Assembly: GCA_023475235.1 (NCBI GenBank)
Contig: JAMCWG010000078.1
Coordinates: 1,435-62,140, forward strand
Source: Chloroflexota bacterium
GTDB lineage: Bacteria > Chloroflexota > UBA6077 > FW602-bin22 > JAMCWG01
Length of the DNA stretch: 60,706 nucleotides
Reading direction: 5' to 3'
Below the pieces are notes generated by a model. That model was not told where the DNA came from, ran no database searches, and saw nothing but the letters and a program-made list of their open reading frames with translations. This document shows, piece by piece, positions 50,051 to 58,854 of this stretch; position 1 is the stretch's first letter; each line of letters begins with the position of its first letter. A program made the translations under genes and the position numbers.

Positions 50051-53000
50051 ATGCAGTTCCATCCATCAATGGGGTGCCGGCCGATGACACAGTTGGGACG
50101 CTTCTACGAGCGAGTCGTAGAGATGGGCTGGCTGATGGCCATCGCTGCCACGCCCATATACTTCAACATCTACAGCAGCCGGGTCTTCGAGCCGGACAAG
50201 GCTACCATCCTGCGCAGCGTGGCGGTGTTCACCGCCGCTGCCTTTCTGCTGGCCCAGCTAGAGCGGCGGGGCGGCCAGAGCGCAGCCGGCGATGACCAGC
50301 AGGGCGGCTTGCACAGACCGCTGATGGTATCCGCCCTGGCCCTGGCGGGCGTCCAGATTCTGGCCACCATCACCTCCATCGCTCCGCCGATAAGCTGGTG
50401 GGGCTCCTACATGCGCCTCCAGGGTGCCTACACTTTCCTCGCCTACTTCACCCTGTTCCTCATCATGCTGGCCAGCTTGCGCCGTCGCGAGCAAGTGGAC
50501 CGGCTGATCACGGTGGCCCTCCTGGTGAGCGCGCCCATCTCGCTCTACGGCATTGTGCAGTTCCTGCACAAAGACCCTCTGCCCTGGGGCGGAGACGTCG
50601 CCGCTCGGGTCACGTCCTCGCTGGGCAATGCCATTTTTCTGGCCGCCTATCTTATAATGGTCGTGCCGCTCACGCTGACCCGCTGGGTGGAAAGCCTGCG
50701 GCGCTGGCAGCGGACGCCTCCGCCGACCGCCGCGGCCTGGGAGGCCAGCGTCCCGTCGCTCCTGGGGCGAGTCGGCCTGGTCCTGCTGATGAACCTCTTC
50801 CCGGCTTTCCTGCTCATCCTGAACGGGCGGTCACCGAATGTCTGGTGGGGCGCGCTGCCTGCCCTGGCGTCGTTTGTAGTTCTCTGTCTGCCCTTCACCC
50901 GCCAGAGTAAGCCCTTGCCTCCTCTGGTTGGCGTGTTGTCCTATGGCCTGCTGTCTGCCCTGCAAGTGCTGGCCATCTTCCTCACCCAGAGCCGCGGCCC
51001 CTGGATCGGCCTGGCCGCCGGCCTGGTATGCTTTGTGGCCTTGCTTGCGCTGCGCGGCAGACGCCGGCAGCTCCTGAAAGGGGCGGTAGGGGTAGCCATC
51101 CCCCTGGCCCTGCTGCTTGTGATCGTCAACCTTCCCATCCCGCAGCTCGATTCCTTCAGGCAACTGCCCTACGTGGGCCGCCTGGGCACCCTCACCGAGC
51201 TAGAGAGCGGCACAGGGAAGGTACGCTCGTTGATCTGGCAGGGCAGCCTCGAGCTGCTGCGAGAGCGCCCGGCGCCTGGGCTGCAACCGGACGCCCTGGC
51301 CGCGCTGCGGCCCCTGGTCGGCTACGGGCCGGACGTGATGGCCCTGGCCTCCAACAAGGTCTACCAGCCGGGCCTGGCCCAACTGGAGGCTCGCAACGCC
51401 TCCCCCGACCGCAATCACCTCAACCTCCTCGATCACCTGATAATGACCGGAGCGCTGGGGCTAGCCGCCTACCTGGCAATAGTGGTACTGGGGCTGCGGC
51501 TCGCCTGGGTGTATCTCTGGAAAGCCGACCAATGGCACTCGCAGTTGGTCCTGATCGGGATCATCTCGGGACTGGCAGCCCACCTGGTTGAATCTCAGGT
51601 AGGCATCGTCATCGTGGCCACCTGGACTTATTTCTGGATGTACCTGGCCATCATCGCCCGCACCCCGGCGTGGACCGCAGAGCCCGCGCTTGCCGGTGTC
51701 GCCCAGGCGGTGGCCCTGCAGCCCGCGCCGGCGACCGTCATCGCATCCGGCCGTAGACGCAAGGGCCGCCGCACCCCGACCGGCACCGAGCCCGAACCGG
51801 CAGCGCTGGCTTCAACTTCAAACGATATCTTCAGCCCCTGGTACTGGCCGGCCAGCTACGTCGGGCTATCCATCTTCGGCGTCATCCTGCTCCTCGCGGC
51901 GCGCCCCATCGAGGATGCGTCTCTTCTCTACGCGCTCTCCTATGCCTGGGCAGTCGTGGGCATTCTGGTCGGCGGCATCACGATGAGCGGAACCACCGCC
52001 AGCCTGCGCCGCGCCCTGCCGGCGTGGTCTGGAGGATGGGTCCCCGTACTGGCGCCTGTGCTGCTATTGCTGGTGCTCACGCCCATCACGCTCAAGAACC
52101 TGAGCGTGGTGACCGCCGACGTATACTACAAGCGGGGGACCGGTGCGGAAGCAATGGGGCGCATGGACCTGGCCGTCCTGAACTACCAAAAGGCATTGCT
52201 CCTCGAGCCAGACCAGGACTGGTACTACATCTTCTTCGGTAGGACGCTCCTGACGCTGGCCGAGCAGCGCCCGCCTCAGGCGGCTAACCCGGCGAGCGCG
52301 GCCAGCGTGCCTCTAGCCGCCGACCAGATCCTTACCCTGGATGCGCGGGCCGTGAGCGCCATGCCCAGAGAAGAGCTATTAGGGGCAACGCACGCCCTCT
52401 TCGACCGGGCGCGGCAGTTGAACCCCCTCAATCCGGACCATTATGCCAATCTGGGCCGCTTGTACCGTTTCTGGGGAGAGACCGCGGACCGCAAGTATCT
52501 TGACGACTCGGTACGCCTCCTCGATGAAGCGATAACGGTCAGCCCTCGGTCAACCCTGCTCCGAAACGACCTTGCCCGCACCTACATGTCGCGTGGCGAG
52601 TTCGACCAGGCATTGAAAGTCCTGGAGGAATCGCGCCAGCTCGATCCCACCTTCGCCAGCACCTACGCCCTTCTCGGGTATGCCTATCAGGAGCTACAAA
52701 TGTGGGACCAGGCCCTGGCCAGCCACGACAGAGCGCTGGAGATTGACCCGTCTTCGCTAATGGAGAGCGGCGCCGAGCAGCGGATAGTCAAGTACATCGA
52801 GGCCGGCAAAGGAGAAGAGCTGGCGCAGATACTCCGTCGCGCAGCGGAGAAACACCCCACCAGCACCGTGGTCCATAGCACTTACGGCTTCGTCCTCTCC
52901 CGACTGGGCAAGACGCAGGAGGCGCTGGACCAGTACCGGATCAATGTGGAGCTGGCACCCAAGGACTGGGTCGGCCATCGCAACATGGCCATCAGCTATC

Positions 53001-53131
53001 AGCAGCTCGGGATGCTTCCCGAGGCCCTGGCTTCGGCCCAGCTCGCCCTCCAATACGCACCGGACAATCAGAAAAAGCCGATGCAGGACTTCGTGGCCAG
53101 CATTCAGGCCGCGGCGAGGCCACACAATTGA
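50051..53131 (+). CDS. O-antigen ligase/polymerase-type membrane protein fused to TPR repeats
   Basis: The 1026-residue protein has a multi-helix membrane portion (about 20-530) containing the Wzy_C signature SRGPWIGLAAGL and the external-loop RNHLNLLDHLIMTGALG, then a cytoplasmic-type basic linker (about 560-590). Two or three more helices (about 595-685) follow, and finally TPR repeats from about 692 to 1015 (LNYQKALLLEPDQDWYY, ALKVLEESRQLDPTFASTY and similar). It probably ligates or polymerises lipid-linked oligosaccharides. The start may be 50051 or 50084; neither has an ideal ribosome-binding site. It overlaps the next gene by 4 nt. Confidence 0.85.
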   Translation: MQFHPSMGCRPMTQLGRFYERVVEMGWLMAIAATPIYFNIYSSRVFEPDKATILRSVAVFTAAAFLLAQLERRGGQSAAGDDQQGGLHRPLMVSALALAGVQILATITSIAPPISWWGSYMRLQGAYTFLAYFTLFLIMLASLRRREQVDRLITVALLVSAPISLYGIVQFLHKDPLPWGGDVAARVTSSLGNAIFLAAYLIMVVPLTLTRWVESLRRWQRTPPPTAAAWEASVPSLLGRVGLVLLMNLFPAFLLILNGRSPNVWWGALPALASFVVLCLPFTRQSKPLPPLVGVLSYGLLSALQVLAIFLTQSRGPWIGLAAGLVCFVALLALRGRRRQLLKGAVGVAIPLALLLVIVNLPIPQLDSFRQLPYVGRLGTLTELESGTGKVRSLIWQGSLELLRERPAPGLQPDALAALRPLVGYGPDVMALASNKVYQPGLAQLEARNASPDRNHLNLLDHLIMTGALGLAAYLAIVVLGLRLAWVYLWKADQWHSQLVLIGIISGLAAHLVESQVGIVIVATWTYFWMYLAIIARTPAWTAEPALAGVAQAVALQPAPATVIASGRRRKGRRTPTGTEPEPAALASTSNDIFSPWYWPASYVGLSIFGVILLLAARPIEDASLLYALSYAWAVVGILVGGITMSGTTASLRRALPAWSGGWVPVLAPVLLLLVLTPITLKNLSVVTADVYYKRGTGAEAMGRMDLAVLNYQKALLLEPDQDWYYIFFGRTLLTLAEQRPPQAANPASAASVPLAADQILTLDARAVSAMPREELLGATHALFDRARQLNPLNPDHYANLGRLYRFWGETADRKYLDDSVRLLDEAITVSPRSTLLRNDLARTYMSRGEFDQALKVLEESRQLDPTFASTYALLGYAYQELQMWDQALASHDRALEIDPSSLMESGAEQRIVKYIEAGKGEELAQILRRAAEKHPTSTVVHSTYGFVLSRLGKTQEALDQYRINVELAPKDWVGHRNMAISYQQLGMLPEALASAQLALQYAPDNQKKPMQDFVASIQAAARPHN

Positions 53132-54291
53132 TCACCTATATGCTGATATTCGCCACGGCCCTGGCCCTTGCAATCGGGGGGACACCCCTGGCCCGACGGG
53201 TCGCCCTCTCGACAGGCGTGGTAGACAGGCCGAACGCGCGCAAGGTCCACCAGGCGGTGGTCCCCCTGCTGGGAGGCGTGGCCATCTACAGCGCATCGAT
53301 ACTTGCCCTGGCCATCTTCGGCGACCGGTTCTATGTCGCCCAGTCGGTGAGCATTCTGATCGGAGCATCGCTCGTGTCGTTCCTGGGCGTATGGGACGAC
53401 CGTTCCGGACTGGGGCCGTTGTTCAAGCTGGGAGGGCAGATCGTAGCGGCGCTGATCCTCGTCTTCACCGGCGTGCGGGTCGAGGTGGTCCGGTTGGAGA
53501 CGTTACTGGGCCCGTGGCTCAGCAGTATTCTCGGACCGGGGCAATCCTTCGAGGTGGCGCAACGAGCGATGACGCTGGCCGAGCCCTGGCTGAACGGACT
53601 GGTAACCGTCGTCTGGGTAGTGACCATCACCAACGCCCTCAATCTGCTCGACAATATGGATGGGCTGTCCAGCGGTGTCGCGGCCATCGCCGCGGCCTTC
53701 TTCTTTCTGCTGGCCGTATGGAACGGGCAATTCCTGGTCGCAACGCTGGCAGCAGCGATGCTGGGGGCGTGTCTCGGATTTCTGTATTACAACTTCAACC
53801 CCGCCAGGATATTCATGGGCGACAGCGGCAGCCTTTTCCTGGGGTTCGCGCTCGCGGCCCTGGGCATAAAGCTGCGTTTCGAAAACGTCGATATCGTCAC
53901 ATGGATGATACCAGTACTGGTGCTGGGTCTGGCCGTCTTCGACACAACCTTGGTCGTGGTCTCGCGCCTGCGGCGCGGGCTCAACCCGTTCACCACCCCC
54001 GGCCGCGATCACGTCTCCCATCGCCTGGTCGCCCTGGGCTGGACCCATCGAGAGGCGGTTATGCTGCTGTACCTGGTGTGCGTCATGCTGGGGATGCTGT
54101 CGCTTTTCCTCATGAAAGCTACCATCGTGGAAGGATATACGATCGGAGCGATTGTGCTGATAGCGGCAGTGTTGGCGCTGGTACGGCTGGAGAAAGTCCC
54201 TCTGGCACGCCAAGAGTCCGGAGCGCAGGAGTCGCCGGGCGAGCAACCAACTGATGTAGAGCGAGAGGTGAGAGGTGAGCTTGGAGGATAA
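53128..54291 (+). CDS. Undecaprenyl-phosphate sugar-1-phosphate transferase, WecA/TagO/MraY family
   Basis: The 387-residue polytopic membrane enzyme starts surface polysaccharide synthesis by moving a sugar-1-phosphate onto undecaprenyl phosphate. Motifs are VDRPNARKVHQAVVPLLGG, FLGVWDDRSGLGP (the metal-binding Asp pair), NALNLLDNMDGLSSG, YNFNPARIFMGDSGSLFLG and a GRDHVSHRLV histidine-rich loop. The TTG start overlaps the preceding stop (TTGA). Its end overlaps the next start by 17 nt, so all three genes are one operon. Confidence 0.92.
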   Translation: MITYMLIFATALALAIGGTPLARRVALSTGVVDRPNARKVHQAVVPLLGGVAIYSASILALAIFGDRFYVAQSVSILIGASLVSFLGVWDDRSGLGPLFKLGGQIVAALILVFTGVRVEVVRLETLLGPWLSSILGPGQSFEVAQRAMTLAEPWLNGLVTVVWVVTITNALNLLDNMDGLSSGVAAIAAAFFFLLAVWNGQFLVATLAAAMLGACLGFLYYNFNPARIFMGDSGSLFLGFALAALGIKLRFENVDIVTWMIPVLVLGLAVFDTTLVVVSRLRRGLNPFTTPGRDHVSHRLVALGWTHREAVMLLYLVCVMLGMLSLFLMKATIVEGYTIGAIVLIAAVLALVRLEKVPLARQESGAQESPGEQPTDVEREVRGELGG

Positions 54292-55630
54292 GCTGCGTCG
54301 CAAAGAAGCGGTGGTAGCCATAATCGGCCTCGGCTACGTCGGGCTGCCCCTGGCGACCGGGTTCGCGTCTGCGGGCTTCCCGGTGGTCGGTATCGACAGC
54401 GATCCGGCACGGGTGGAAGCCTTGCAGTGGGGGGAGAGCTATATAGGCGACGTGCCCTCCGATGTCGTGCAGGGCCTGACGGGGAACGGTCGCTTGCGAG
54501 CGACCGCCGACTACGATGTCCTGCTGGACGCCCAGGTGGCCTTCATTTGCGTGCCCACGCCCTTTACCGACACCAAAGCGCCCGATGTAAGCTTCATCGA
54601 GACGGCAGCGAGGGAGCTGGGCCGGCGGCTGCACCGCGATCAACTGGTGATTCTCCAGAGCACCACTTATCCCGGCACTACAGAGGAGGTGGTGCTGCCG
54701 ATCCTGGAGAAAGGCGGACTGAAGGCAGGGCAGGACTTCCATCTGGCCTTCTGTCCGGAGCGCATCAACCCCGGCGACCGGGAGCACACCGTCTCCAACA
54801 TGCCGAAGGTGGTGGGCGGGATCACCCCCCGGTGCACGGATATGGCACGGCTGCTGCTGAGCCAGCTCTCCCCTGAGGTGTTCGTGGTGTCATCCCCACG
54901 GGCGGCGGAGATGGCCAAGCTGCTGGAGAACTCGTTCCGCAATGTGAACATCGCCCTGGTCAACGAGCTGGCCCTGCTGTGCGAGCGCATGGGCGTCAAT
55001 ATCTGGGAGGTGATCGCCGCAGCCTCCACCAAGCCCTTCGGCTATATGCCGTTCTACCCTAGCGCGGGCGTGGGCGGCCACTGCATTCCGGTCGACCCCT
55101 ACTACCTTTCCTGGAAGGCCCGCGCCTACGACTTCTACACCAAGTTCATCGAGCTGGCGGCCGAGGTGAACCAGAGCATGCCTTATCACACGGTCGATCT
55201 GGTCCGGCTGGGGTTGAACCACCAGCGGAAGGCGCTGCGCGGGGCGAAGATATTGGTGCTGGGAGTGGCCTTCAAGAAGGACATCGACGACGCCCGCAAC
55301 TCCCCGGCGGAGCGGGTGATCGAGCTCCTGATGGACGCCGGCGCTCAGGTTATGTACAATGACCCGTACGTCCCTGTCTACAATGTGGGGAACGGTGCGT
55401 TCCGCCACGATCAGGTGGTGCTGCAATCCACACCGCTGGACGAGGCGCTGGCGTCAGGGCCGGACGGCGTGGTGGTCGTGTCGGCCCACTCGGGCTACGA
55501 CTGGGCCGATATCGTGGCCAGGGCGCCATTAGTAATAGACACCTGCAACTGCACGCGCGGCGTAACGTCCGGAAGAGAGAAGATCGTGCTCCTGGGCGCA
55601 GTGAGGCCGCGGGTCCGCGGCGGCGACTGA
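54275..55630 (+). CDS. Nucleotide sugar dehydrogenase (UDP-ManNAc/UDP-glucose dehydrogenase family)
   Basis: The 451-residue NAD-dependent enzyme oxidises a UDP-hexose to the uronate. It shows the N-terminal Rossmann motif IIGLGYVGLPLATGFASAG, the VPTPFTD strand, FCPERINPG, the central helix with KLLENSFRNVNIALVNE and the catalytic cysteine in AGVGGHCIPVDPYY. FCPERINPGD and the overall layout resemble WecC-type UDP-N-acetylmannosamine dehydrogenases. GTG at 54275 lies inside the previous gene. The stop codon itself falls within a repeat palindrome (55622-55637). Confidence 0.92.
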   Translation: MSLEDKLRRKEAVVAIIGLGYVGLPLATGFASAGFPVVGIDSDPARVEALQWGESYIGDVPSDVVQGLTGNGRLRATADYDVLLDAQVAFICVPTPFTDTKAPDVSFIETAARELGRRLHRDQLVILQSTTYPGTTEEVVLPILEKGGLKAGQDFHLAFCPERINPGDREHTVSNMPKVVGGITPRCTDMARLLLSQLSPEVFVVSSPRAAEMAKLLENSFRNVNIALVNELALLCERMGVNIWEVIAAASTKPFGYMPFYPSAGVGGHCIPVDPYYLSWKARAYDFYTKFIELAAEVNQSMPYHTVDLVRLGLNHQRKALRGAKILVLGVAFKKDIDDARNSPAERVIELLMDAGAQVMYNDPYVPVYNVGNGAFRHDQVVLQSTPLDEALASGPDGVVVVSAHSGYDWADIVARAPLVIDTCNCTRGVTSGREKIVLLGAVRPRVRGGD

Positions 55631-55772
55631 AGTCGCCACTACTGCGTATCGAGGCAGATCCCGTAGTCACGACTGCAGTCGTGATGCTCAATCCAAGGTA
55701 CAGCGTGTTAGCGGCTGAAGTCGCTACTACGAGTGCATCGGGGCGTACCCTGTAGTCACGACTGCAGTCGTG
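55622..55772. repeat. Two-copy direct repeat built from palindromes
   Basis: Unit 1 (55622-55683) and unit 2 (about 55711-55772) each start with a GCGACTGAAGTCGC-type palindrome and end with GTAGT followed by the perfect 16-bp palindrome CACGACTGCAGTCGTG (55668-55683 and 55757-55772). The first palindrome includes the stop codon of the upstream gene. Confidence 0.8.
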
Positions 55773-55821
55773 CCACTAGACTCCAGGCAATGGCAGCCGG
55801 AGCTGCCGTTGCCCCACCCAC

Positions 55822-56010
55822 CTAAGCCTTCGTTTCCTTCGGCCGCGTCGCCATAGTGTTGCTGATGACCACGCCCAGTCCGATCACCACACCCGCCACC
55901 AGCGCGATGGCGGTGTCGAACGGCCACAGCCAGGCGCTCACGGCTACGCCTCCGGCGTAGATGGCGGCCCCTCACAGAATCCCCGGTATCAGACTTTTCA
56001 ACACCCACAT
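55822..56010 (-). pseudogene. Small membrane protein gene with an in-frame TGA
   Basis: ATG at 56010 is preceded by AAGGAGG at an ideal distance. The frame encodes MWVLKSLIPGIL, TGA at 55972-55974 (codon 13), then GAAIYAGGVAVSAWLWPFD and a second hydrophobic helix, ending RPKETKA before TAG. The sequence either side of the TGA reads as one two-helix protein of 62 residues, in which a Trp codon would fit. It lies 20 nt after the PH-domain gene on the same strand. Confidence 0.5.
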
Positions 56011-56030
56011 TGCCGACCTCCTTTGGGCAG

Positions 56031-56699
56031 CTACCGCTGGGCCAACAGGTCCTTCTTCTTGGCCTGGAATTCCTCTTCAGTGAGAATGCCCTGGTCCCGC
56101 AAGGCTGCGTAGCGAGCGATCAGGTCGGGCACCTCCACCGCCGTTTGGCTGGCTCCCCGTGCCGGCGCGCCCGGCAGGCCGCGCTCCAGCTCCTGCTTGG
56201 CGTTCAGCATAGCGGTCTTGAATGCTAACGGCCGCGCCACACGCACGAACCTGTTCACCCCTATCTCGCTGGCCGTGAGTATCTCCACGTCGCCGTAGTT
56301 CAGCCACCGGCCGATCAGGCTCTGGTGCATCATCACATCGTTCACCTTTTCCAGCGAGGAATCGATGACGTTTTTTTCGAAAATGCCGGAGAGCTGAATG
56401 ACCCGCAGGTTAGTTATCACGTACTGCTCCGCCCGCCATTGATAGTAGTGCAGCAAGAAGCGGACCGCGGGATACAGCACGAGCACAATTACCGCGATGA
56501 CGCGGACGATCCATTGCTGCTCGCTCGACAGCCCGGCAACCTGCGGGACGGCGTACACATCGAAGGCGACCGCCGCCGCGATGGCCGCGATGAGCAGCAG
56601 AACCAGCGACAGGTTGCGGCCCAGGAAGGCGATCCAGTGCTGTTGGGTGGCGAACACCGGCCGTTCGCCCTCGCCGAGCAATTTATCAAGATAAGCCAT
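56031..56699 (-). CDS. Membrane PH-domain (bPH_2) protein with C-terminal SHOCT
   Basis: The 222-residue protein has two N-terminal membrane helices (about 28-50 and 65-85), a bacterial PH domain (YVITNLRVIQLSGIFEKNVIDSSLEKVNDV, then YGDVEILTASE; about 90-170) and a C-terminal SHOCT-like helix pair (RYAALRDQGILTEEEFQAKK). Function is unknown; such proteins are often linked to envelope stress or oligomerisation. MAYLDKLLGEGE at 56699 follows GAGAGG. It has a clear promoter of its own. Confidence 0.82.
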   Translation of the reverse strand: MAYLDKLLGEGERPVFATQQHWIAFLGRNLSLVLLLIAAIAAAVAFDVYAVPQVAGLSSEQQWIVRVIAVIVLVLYPAVRFLLHYYQWRAEQYVITNLRVIQLSGIFEKNVIDSSLEKVNDVMMHQSLIGRWLNYGDVEILTASEIGVNRFVRVARPLAFKTAMLNAKQELERGLPGAPARGASQTAVEVPDLIARYAALRDQGILTEEEFQAKKKDLLAQR

Positions 56700-56765
56700 C
56701 GAGCACCTCTCGTTAAGTTTACGCCTCGCCGGCGCTGGTGGGCAAATCGGCTGCCGCCGATGGCG

Positions 56766-56794
56766 ATTATAGCATCGGGCACATACGCCAACAA
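56766..56794 (-). promoter_or_regulatory. Promoter for the PH-domain gene
   Basis: On the minus strand TTGTTG (56789-56794) and TATAAT (56766-56771) are spaced by 17 nt, 67 nt before the start codon. Between it and the lexA promoter (56795-57102) I see no gene. Confidence 0.6.
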
Positions 56795-57102
56795 TCGGGC
56801 AAAAGCGGCAGAGGCTCTCCTGCTTTGGCCGGGGGATCTCGGTGAGGAGAAAAGACGAAGGGAAAGAAGAGGCTTGGCCTTGCCCGGCCCTCACCATCCA
56901 GCAAAGAGAGCAGGCAGCCGGCCGGGGACTGGCAGTGAAGCGACACATACACTATAATAGCACAATTGTTCTTGGGCCTTCAGATATGTCAAAAGGTGAC
57001 GGACGAGCGAACACAATACAAGCACATTGCACAACACGCGCGCCTGATGGAACGTATCTTGATGGTGAATCTCACAATAACCTGTTTATTACTGGATAGT
57101 GA

Positions 57103-57149
57103 TTGACTGGGCGACCCATCACTGTTACAATACACTAGAACACCAGTTC
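57103..57149 (+). promoter_or_regulatory. lexA promoter with SOS box
   Basis: TTGACT (57103-57108) and TACAAT (57126-57131) are spaced by 17 nt. GAACACCAGTTC at 57138-57149 is a perfect GAAC-N4-GTTC box, the Gram-positive-type LexA site, placed over the expected transcription start. It implies autorepression of lexA. Confidence 0.82.
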
Positions 57150-57167
57150 ACGGGGGATCATACCTAA

Positions 57168-57812
57168 ATGGAGAAGATGCCGCTGCGCCGAAGGAGCGTC
57201 CTGAAGTTTGTGCGGCAGCACGTCGACGAAAAGGGTTTCCCGCCATCCGTGCGGGAGATCGGCCGGGCCGTCGGCATTTCCTCTACCTCAGTGGTGGACT
57301 TCCACCTGCGGGCATTGGAGGCGGCCGGGTATATCCGCCGCGCCCGGGATATCTCTCGCGGCATAGAAGTCCTGCCCAACGGCAACGGGGATACACGTCC
57401 CTCGTCTTCCCCGAGTATCCCCATTATGGGCAGGATCGCCGCCGGCGTCCCCATCGAGGCACTGCCCACCGATGTGGAGCCCCTGTCAATGCCGCCCTAT
57501 CTGGCCGAGTCGCTGGACCCCAGCAAGCTCTTCGCCCTTTACGTGAAGGGTGATTCGATGGTGGATGAGCTTATCGGCGATGGCGATTTGGTCATAGTCC
57601 ATCGCCAGTCTACAGCTCGAGATGGCGATATCGTGGTCGCCCTGCTCACGAACACCCCGACCGACCAGTGGGGCGCGACCCTAAAGCGCTTCTATCACGA
57701 AGGCGACCGCATCCGGCTCCAGCCAGCCAACCCGGCTATGGCGCCCATCTACGTATCGCCCGATGAATTGCGGATTCAGGGCAAGGTAGTGGCGCTCGTT
57801 CGCCGGTTCTGA
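57168..57812 (+). CDS. lexA: LexA repressor
   Basis: The 214-residue SOS repressor has an N-terminal winged helix (FVRQHVDEKGFPPSVREIG, then SSTSVVDFHLRALE, 14-51) and a C-terminal S24 peptidase domain. The self-cleavage site is A92-G93 (GRIAAGVPIEA), the nucleophile S130 (YVKGDSMVDELIGDGD) and the base K173 (GATLKRFY). All residues needed for RecA-stimulated autocleavage are present. A matching SOS box lies upstream. The 3' end overlaps the convergent holA gene by 37 nt. Confidence 0.96.
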   Translation: MEKMPLRRRSVLKFVRQHVDEKGFPPSVREIGRAVGISSTSVVDFHLRALEAAGYIRRARDISRGIEVLPNGNGDTRPSSSPSIPIMGRIAAGVPIEALPTDVEPLSMPPYLAESLDPSKLFALYVKGDSMVDELIGDGDLVIVHRQSTARDGDIVVALLTNTPTDQWGATLKRFYHEGDRIRLQPANPAMAPIYVSPDELRIQGKVVALVRRF

Positions 57813-58825
57813 GAGACCTGCCTGCGCCGCGACCCCAGGGCTACCTCGCTGATGAACACTTCCAGCGCGACCAGCGGGTCGGCCTGCCCGGTCTTCCACC
57901 TCAGATCGATCTCCACTAACCGCCGGTACAGCTCCTCAAGCTGCTCGAGGCTATAGCGCGCTGCCTGCCGGCTCACCTTCTGGGCCACGAAATCGGCTAG
58001 CCTCAGTTGCTGTCGCGCGGCGTATTCTTGCACGCCTGCGCTCCTGAGCTCCCTCCACAGCAGCAGCAGGCGGAACTGCCGGCTCACCATCGTCATGATC
58101 TGCGGGAGGGCCATCCCGTCGGCAAGCAGGCGGTGCAGCTCCTGCAGGGCACCCCTGGCGTTGCCCTCGGCGACCCGGTCCACCAGCGCGAAGATATTCG
58201 CCTCCTGGGCGGCGCTCACCAGTAGCTGCACGTCGTCCCAGGTGATAGCGCCCTCGCCGGCAAATGTGACCAGCTTGTCCAGCTCGCCGTCCAGGGACTG
58301 CAGGTCATCGCCGATCATCCCGGCAAGCCGCCCGGCTGCCTGCGGGCTGATCCGGCCTCCCTTGGCTTCGACCCGCTGCCGGATCCACGCCGGCAGCTCG
58401 TCCGGCCGGAGCGGGCGCAACACCTCGGCCTTGAGCTCCTGCAGCGCCTTCACGAGCAAGCCTTGCTCTCGCCAGGGTGCCGCCTCCAGCAGTACCAGGT
58501 CGGTGTGCTCGGGCACCTCGCGCAGCGCCGCGGCGAACTCCTGCTCCAGCCCCTTCGCCTTCTCTCCATTTGAGCGTCCGGGCCGTCCGCCGCCCTTCGG
58601 ACGCTCCTTCGGCTGGAAGCGGGCCAGCAGGCCGCGGACCACCACCAGGCGACTGGGGGCCAGGAAGGGAAACGCCAGACAGGCGTTGCGGACCTCTGCC
58701 GGGGTGGTCCGTTGCCCGTCCAGTGTCGAAGTGTTGGATTCGCGCAAGCTCGGATCCCCAAGGCCGGCCCGAATCCGCGCCAGTCGCTCGGCCCCTCGCG
58801 GGTCTTCAAGGAGCAGGTAGATCAA
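57776..58825 (-). CDS. holA: DNA polymerase III delta subunit
   Basis: The 349-residue clamp-loader subunit opens the beta ring for loading. It begins MIYLLLEDPRG and shows the delta family pattern: LAFPFLAPSRLVVVRGLL near 50-67, a linker rich in K/R/G, GRISPQAAGRLAGMIGDDLQSLDGELDKLVTFAG (about 155-190), then IFALVDRVAEGNARGALQELHRLLADG and the C-terminal collar helices. No Walker motif is expected in delta. It converges on lexA with a 37-nt overlap. Confidence 0.9.
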   Translation of the reverse strand: MIYLLLEDPRGAERLARIRAGLGDPSLRESNTSTLDGQRTTPAEVRNACLAFPFLAPSRLVVVRGLLARFQPKERPKGGGRPGRSNGEKAKGLEQEFAAALREVPEHTDLVLLEAAPWREQGLLVKALQELKAEVLRPLRPDELPAWIRQRVEAKGGRISPQAAGRLAGMIGDDLQSLDGELDKLVTFAGEGAITWDDVQLLVSAAQEANIFALVDRVAEGNARGALQELHRLLADGMALPQIMTMVSRQFRLLLLWRELRSAGVQEYAARQQLRLADFVAQKVSRQAARYSLEQLEELYRRLVEIDLRWKTGQADPLVALEVFISEVALGSRRRQVSQNRRTSATTLP

Positions 58826-58854
58826 GGGGAAGCTTCACCCCCATCCGCAGGCAT

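Noticed and set aside
55972-55974. Selenocysteine at the in-frame TGA
   Set aside because: The context is a hydrophobic two-helix protein with no redox motif and no obvious SECIS hairpin just downstream; a Trp-to-stop change fits better.
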